Below, piece by piece: positions 5,856-7,727 of a DNA stretch of 7,727 nucleotides. Each line of letters begins with the position of its first letter. Positions within the stretch are counted from its first letter, which is position 1. Source of the stretch: Paracoccaceae bacterium (GTDB taxonomy: Bacteria > Pseudomonadota > Alphaproteobacteria > Rhodobacterales > Rhodobacteraceae). A program made the translations under genes and the position numbers. Below the pieces are notes generated by a model. It made no database searches. It was not told the DNA's origin and saw nothing but the letters and a program-made list of their open reading frames with translations. The stretch covers positions 1 to 7,727 of the forward strand of contig JAGRMK010000057.1 in assembly GCA_020441345.1 (NCBI GenBank), in the 5' to 3' direction.

Positions 5856-5884
5856 TTGCCACCGCGCACGCCAAAGCCTAATGT
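5856..5884 (+). promoter_or_regulatory. Candidate sigma-70-type promoter for the AI-2E family gene
   Basis: TTGCCA (5856-5861; five of six to the -35 consensus) and TAATGT (5879-5884; three of six to the -10) are separated by exactly 17 bases. They lie 26 bases ahead of the next start codon, in the only gap between the ccm/DUF1638 genes and that gene. The -10 match is poor, so this is a suggestion only. Confidence 0.25.
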
Positions 5885-5910
5885 GGCGCAGACCTTAGCT
5901 CAAAGAGCCC

Positions 5911-7062
5911 ATGACCCCGCACGATATCGAACACGCCGCGACCGACCCCGCCGAGGCACAAAAACTGTCTTTGGTCGAGCGGTATCGCCTGCAGACATGG
6001 TTCCTGGGCATCATCGCCTTCTCGATGATCCTGTTCCTGCTGGTGCAGGCGCGGTTCATCCTGATCTCGCTGGTCATCGCGATCATCCTTTTCTCGCTGA
6101 CCGCCGACGCGATCACCGCGTTTTCCCGTCTGCGCATCGGTTCGTGGAAAATCACCAACTGGCTGGCGTCGATGGCGGCCGTGACACTAATCGCCGTGGT
6201 CTTGCTGACGCTGTCTGCGATCGTCATCAGCCAGGTGAACACGGTGGTGACCACCACGCTCACCTATACCGACCAGGCCATCGCCGCGATCGCCCGTGTT
6301 GCCGCGCTTTTCTCGCCCGAGGCCGAGGCCACCGTCGAGACCTCGATCCGCTCGATCCAGGTATCGAGCTATATCACCACTGCCGCCGGGCAGGCCGGCA
6401 ACCTGTTGTCCGCGACAACGCTGGTTATCCTGTTCGTCGGTTTCATGTTCGCCGAACGGCTGTGGTTCAACACCAAGCTTGAAAACCTGATGCACGACAA
6501 GACCCAGGCGCATCGCATCGGTCGCATCATCCATTCCATCGTGCGACGGGTGAATCACTACCTGCTGGTAAAAACCGGGGTCAGCGCGGCCACCGGCGCC
6601 GCCGTCTACGTGCTGATGGAGGCCTTCGGGTTGGAATTCGCCGGGCCGATGGCGATCCTCACTTTCGTCTTGAACTATATCCCCTCGGTCGGTTCGATCA
6701 TCGCCAATATCCTGCTGGGGCTGGTGGCCCTGGTTCAGGTGCCCGAACCCGCAACGGCGCTGCTGATCTTCGTGATCGGCGGGATGATCCAGTTCATGCT
6801 TGGCTCGGTGATCGACCCGATGCTGATGGGCCGCGCGCTGCGGGTGTCATCCTTCGGGATCATCATCTCGCTGGCCTTTTGGGGCGCGGTCTGGGGCATC
6901 GCGGGCATGTTCCTGGCGGTGCCGATCATGGTCGCGATCATGATCGTCTGCTCGCATATCCCCTCGGCCAGACCCGTCGCAGTGCTACTGTCCCGCGAGG
7001 GGTTGCCGGATTTCGAGGATGAGGCCGAGATAGAGGTCGGGCTGAGACAGGCAGCGCAATAG
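5911..7062 (+). CDS. AI-2E/PerM-family (UPF0118) membrane transporter
   Basis: A 383-residue polytopic inner-membrane protein of the AI-2E exporter family (TqsA/YdiK/PerM type). Members have been linked to efflux of autoinducer-2 or to Na+(Li+)/H+ antiport; the substrate here cannot be read from sequence. Helices appear at about 30-45 and 48-66 and at 83-108. A long loop and amphipathic region (110-160) follows, then a helix at 165-182. The C-terminal block carries the family motifs FVLNYIPSVGSIIANILLG (252-270), QFMLGSVIDPMLMGRAL (294-310) and FWGAVWGIAGMFLAVPIM (323-340). It ends in an acidic tail (DFEDEAEIE). The ATG at 5911 is preceded only by a weak AAAGAG. The 82-base gap before it suggests its own promoter. 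A REP hairpin begins 10 bases after the stop. Confidence 0.93.
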   Translation: MTPHDIEHAATDPAEAQKLSLVERYRLQTWFLGIIAFSMILFLLVQARFILISLVIAIILFSLTADAITAFSRLRIGSWKITNWLASMAAVTLIAVVLLTLSAIVISQVNTVVTTTLTYTDQAIAAIARVAALFSPEAEATVETSIRSIQVSSYITTAAGQAGNLLSATTLVILFVGFMFAERLWFNTKLENLMHDKTQAHRIGRIIHSIVRRVNHYLLVKTGVSAATGAAVYVLMEAFGLEFAGPMAILTFVLNYIPSVGSIIANILLGLVALVQVPEPATALLIFVIGGMIQFMLGSVIDPMLMGRALRVSSFGIIISLAFWGAVWGIAGMFLAVPIMVAIMIVCSHIPSARPVAVLLSREGLPDFEDEAEIEVGLRQAAQ

Positions 7063-7072
7063 GCGCTCTTAC

Positions 7073-7096
7073 GGTGCGTGCCAGCACGCACCCTAC
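7073..7096 (-). repeat. Left REP sequence (GTAG type)
   Basis: Read on the - strand: GTAG (7096-7093), then arm GGTGCGTGC, TG, and arm GCACGCACC ending at 7073. The arms are perfectly complementary. The right-hand copy is identical over all 24 bases. Lying 10 bases after the AI-2E family stop, the hairpin may also protect or end that transcript. Confidence 0.85.
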
Positions 7097-7149
7097 GGTC
7101 CAGGCCTGTCATTCATGGTTTCTCAACCTTGGCATGCTGCATTTCGGGT

Positions 7150-7629
7150 ATGTCAGAGTATCGCCGCCCGCGCCTGCCCGGCGCCACCGTGTTTTTCAGC
7201 ATCGCCCTCGCGCAACGTGGAACGACGTTGTTGATCGACGAGGTCGAGCGACTGCGCTTAGCCGTTGCCGCAACGCGGCGTGAGCGCCCGTTTGCAATCG
7301 ACGCTTGGGTCGTGCTGCCGGATCATATGCATTGCATCTGGACCCTGCCCGACGCTGACGCCGACTATTCGCTGCGCTGGCGCCTGATCAAGTCCCGGTT
7401 TTCGAGGGGTTTGCCCAAAGGCCCGCTACGCCATAGCCATTTGACCCGGCAAGAGCGCGGCATCTGGCAGCGCCGGTTCTGGGAACACCATATTCGCAAC
7501 GAGTCCGATTACCGTGACCACCTGGCCTATTGCTGGAGGGACCCGGTCAGACACGGACTCGTGGAAACGCCGCAAGCATGGCCGTATTCGTCCATCCACC
7601 GTGACCGTGCAGCGAGCCAGGTCGCGTAG
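7150..7629 (+). CDS. REP-associated tyrosine transposase (RAYT, Y1/HUH type)
   Basis: A 159-residue single-strand DNA transposase of the Y1 HUH family (TnpA_REP-like, related to IS200/IS605 transposases). It is thought to nick and join REP hairpins. The N-terminus MSEYRRPRLPGATVFFSIAL (1-20) is the characteristic RAYT start. The HUH metal site is VLPDHMHCIWTLP (55-67; H59 and H61). A further RAYT block FWEHHIRNESDYRDHL (110-125) contains Y121, the probable catalytic tyrosine, and DPVRHGLV (131-138) is the equivalent of NPVKHGLV. All expected residues are present, so it looks active. The ATG at 7150 is chosen on conservation; the frame is open from a GTG at 7078 inside the left REP, which would add 24 unrelated residues. 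Its TAG stop (7627-7629) lies within the GTAG of the right REP. No clear ribosome binding site is visible, consistent with low expression. Confidence 0.92.
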   Translation: MSEYRRPRLPGATVFFSIALAQRGTTLLIDEVERLRLAVAATRRERPFAIDAWVVLPDHMHCIWTLPDADADYSLRWRLIKSRFSRGLPKGPLRHSHLTRQERGIWQRRFWEHHIRNESDYRDHLAYCWRDPVRHGLVETPQAWPYSSIHRDRAASQVA

Positions 7630-7649
7630 GGTGCGTGCTGGCACGCACC
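7626..7649 (+). repeat. Right REP sequence (GTAG type)
   Basis: GTAG (7626-7629), arm GGTGCGTGC (7630-7638), TG, and arm GCACGCACC (7641-7649). It is identical to the left copy but in opposite orientation. The GTAG includes the transposase stop codon. It lies between the 3' ends of the convergent transposase and lepA genes, where the stable hairpin would be transcribed from both sides. Confidence 0.85.
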
Positions 7650-7666
7650 CAACCGGGCGTCACGCC

Positions 7667-7727
7667 TCAGCTATCCATCTTCAACGCCGAGATGAACGCC
7701 GATTGCGGGATCTCGACCTTGCCGAAC
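7667..7727 (-). CDS. lepA: Elongation factor 4 (LepA), C-terminal end
   Basis: The - strand entering from the right edge encodes FGKVEIPQSAFISALKMDS and a TGA stop (7669-7667). The pattern (+)-x-(F/I)-G-x-VE(I/L)PQ-x-AF-x-(A/S)-x-L at the extreme C-terminus is typical of LepA, the ribosome-associated translational GTPase EF4; alphaproteobacterial members usually end in LKMD or similar. Only 19 residues are visible, so the GTPase domain is outside the window and the call rests on this tail. It is convergent with the transposase gene, with 17 bases between its stop and the right REP. Confidence 0.75.
   Translation of the reverse strand, partial: FGKVEIPQSAFISALKMDS

Larger units (their letters stand above)
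7073..7649 (+). mobile_element. RAYT/REP unit (REP-flanked single-gene element)
   Basis: A 577-base unit made of one transposase gene bracketed by two identical 24-base REP sequences in inverted orientation, with the GTAG ends facing inward. This is the arrangement known for REP-associated tyrosine transposases, in which the protein recognises the GTAG-plus-hairpin single strand. No convincing target-site duplication is visible outside the two REPs (left flank ends GCTCTTAC, right flank begins CAACCGGG). It occupies the gap between the AI-2E family gene and convergent lepA and damages neither. Confidence 0.8.

Noticed and set aside
7078..7149. Longer transposase starting at GTG 7078 inside the left REP
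   Set aside because: The added 24 residues are encoded by the REP and its flank and do not match RAYT N-termini, whereas MSEYRRPRLPGA at 7150 does.

Overview
The window reads as a chromosomal segment of an alphaproteobacterium, most likely of the Rhodobacteraceae/Roseobacter group. The GC-rich coding style, the order secD-secF-Mth938 gene-ccmABCDG (the ccm part matches the Rhodobacter hel cluster as I recall it) and the C-terminal tail of LepA at the right edge all point that way. This is judged by eye, without a database search.

Layout. Positions 1-1656 hold the 3' end of secD, complete secF and a small Mth938-domain gene, closely packed on the + strand. Positions 1657-2400 are a 744-base gap with no intact gene. 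It contains a stem-loop, a 5'-truncated remnant of a heparin-lyase-like polysaccharide lyase (about 1736-1963), an unrecognised open frame without a good start, and two strong GC-rich hairpins in front of ccmA. Positions 2401-5184 are the cytochrome c maturation genes ccmA, ccmB, ccmC, ccmD and ccmG, overlapping or tightly spaced. A DUF1638 gene follows ccmG by 2 bases (5187-5828). After an 82-base gap comes an AI-2E/PerM-family membrane protein (5911-7062). Positions 7073-7649 form a compact mobile unit: a REP-associated tyrosine transposase (RAYT) between two identical 24-base REP palindromes in inverted orientation. The last 61 bases are the 3' end of lepA on the - strand.

How the genes work together. 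SecD and SecF assist Sec-dependent export, which also delivers apocytochromes c and periplasmic thiol proteins. CcmA and CcmB form the ATP-driven part of the System I haem-handling complex. CcmC loads haem onto CcmE, CcmD stabilises that complex, and CcmG reduces the apocytochrome CXXCH thiols. ccmE, ccmF, ccmH and ccmI are not in the window. The Mth938 protein belongs to the family of the mitochondrial complex I assembly factor NDUFAF3, so the neighbourhood as a whole concerns building the respiratory membrane. The DUF1638 protein is the least understood member of the apparent ccm transcript.

The most notable items are the lyase fossil hidden in the secF-ccmA gap, the textbook RAYT/REP unit whose stop codon lies inside the REP GTAG tetranucleotide, and the Cys-rich DUF1638 gene coupled to ccmG. 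I see no CRISPR array, RNA gene, defence system or clearly new multi-gene system.
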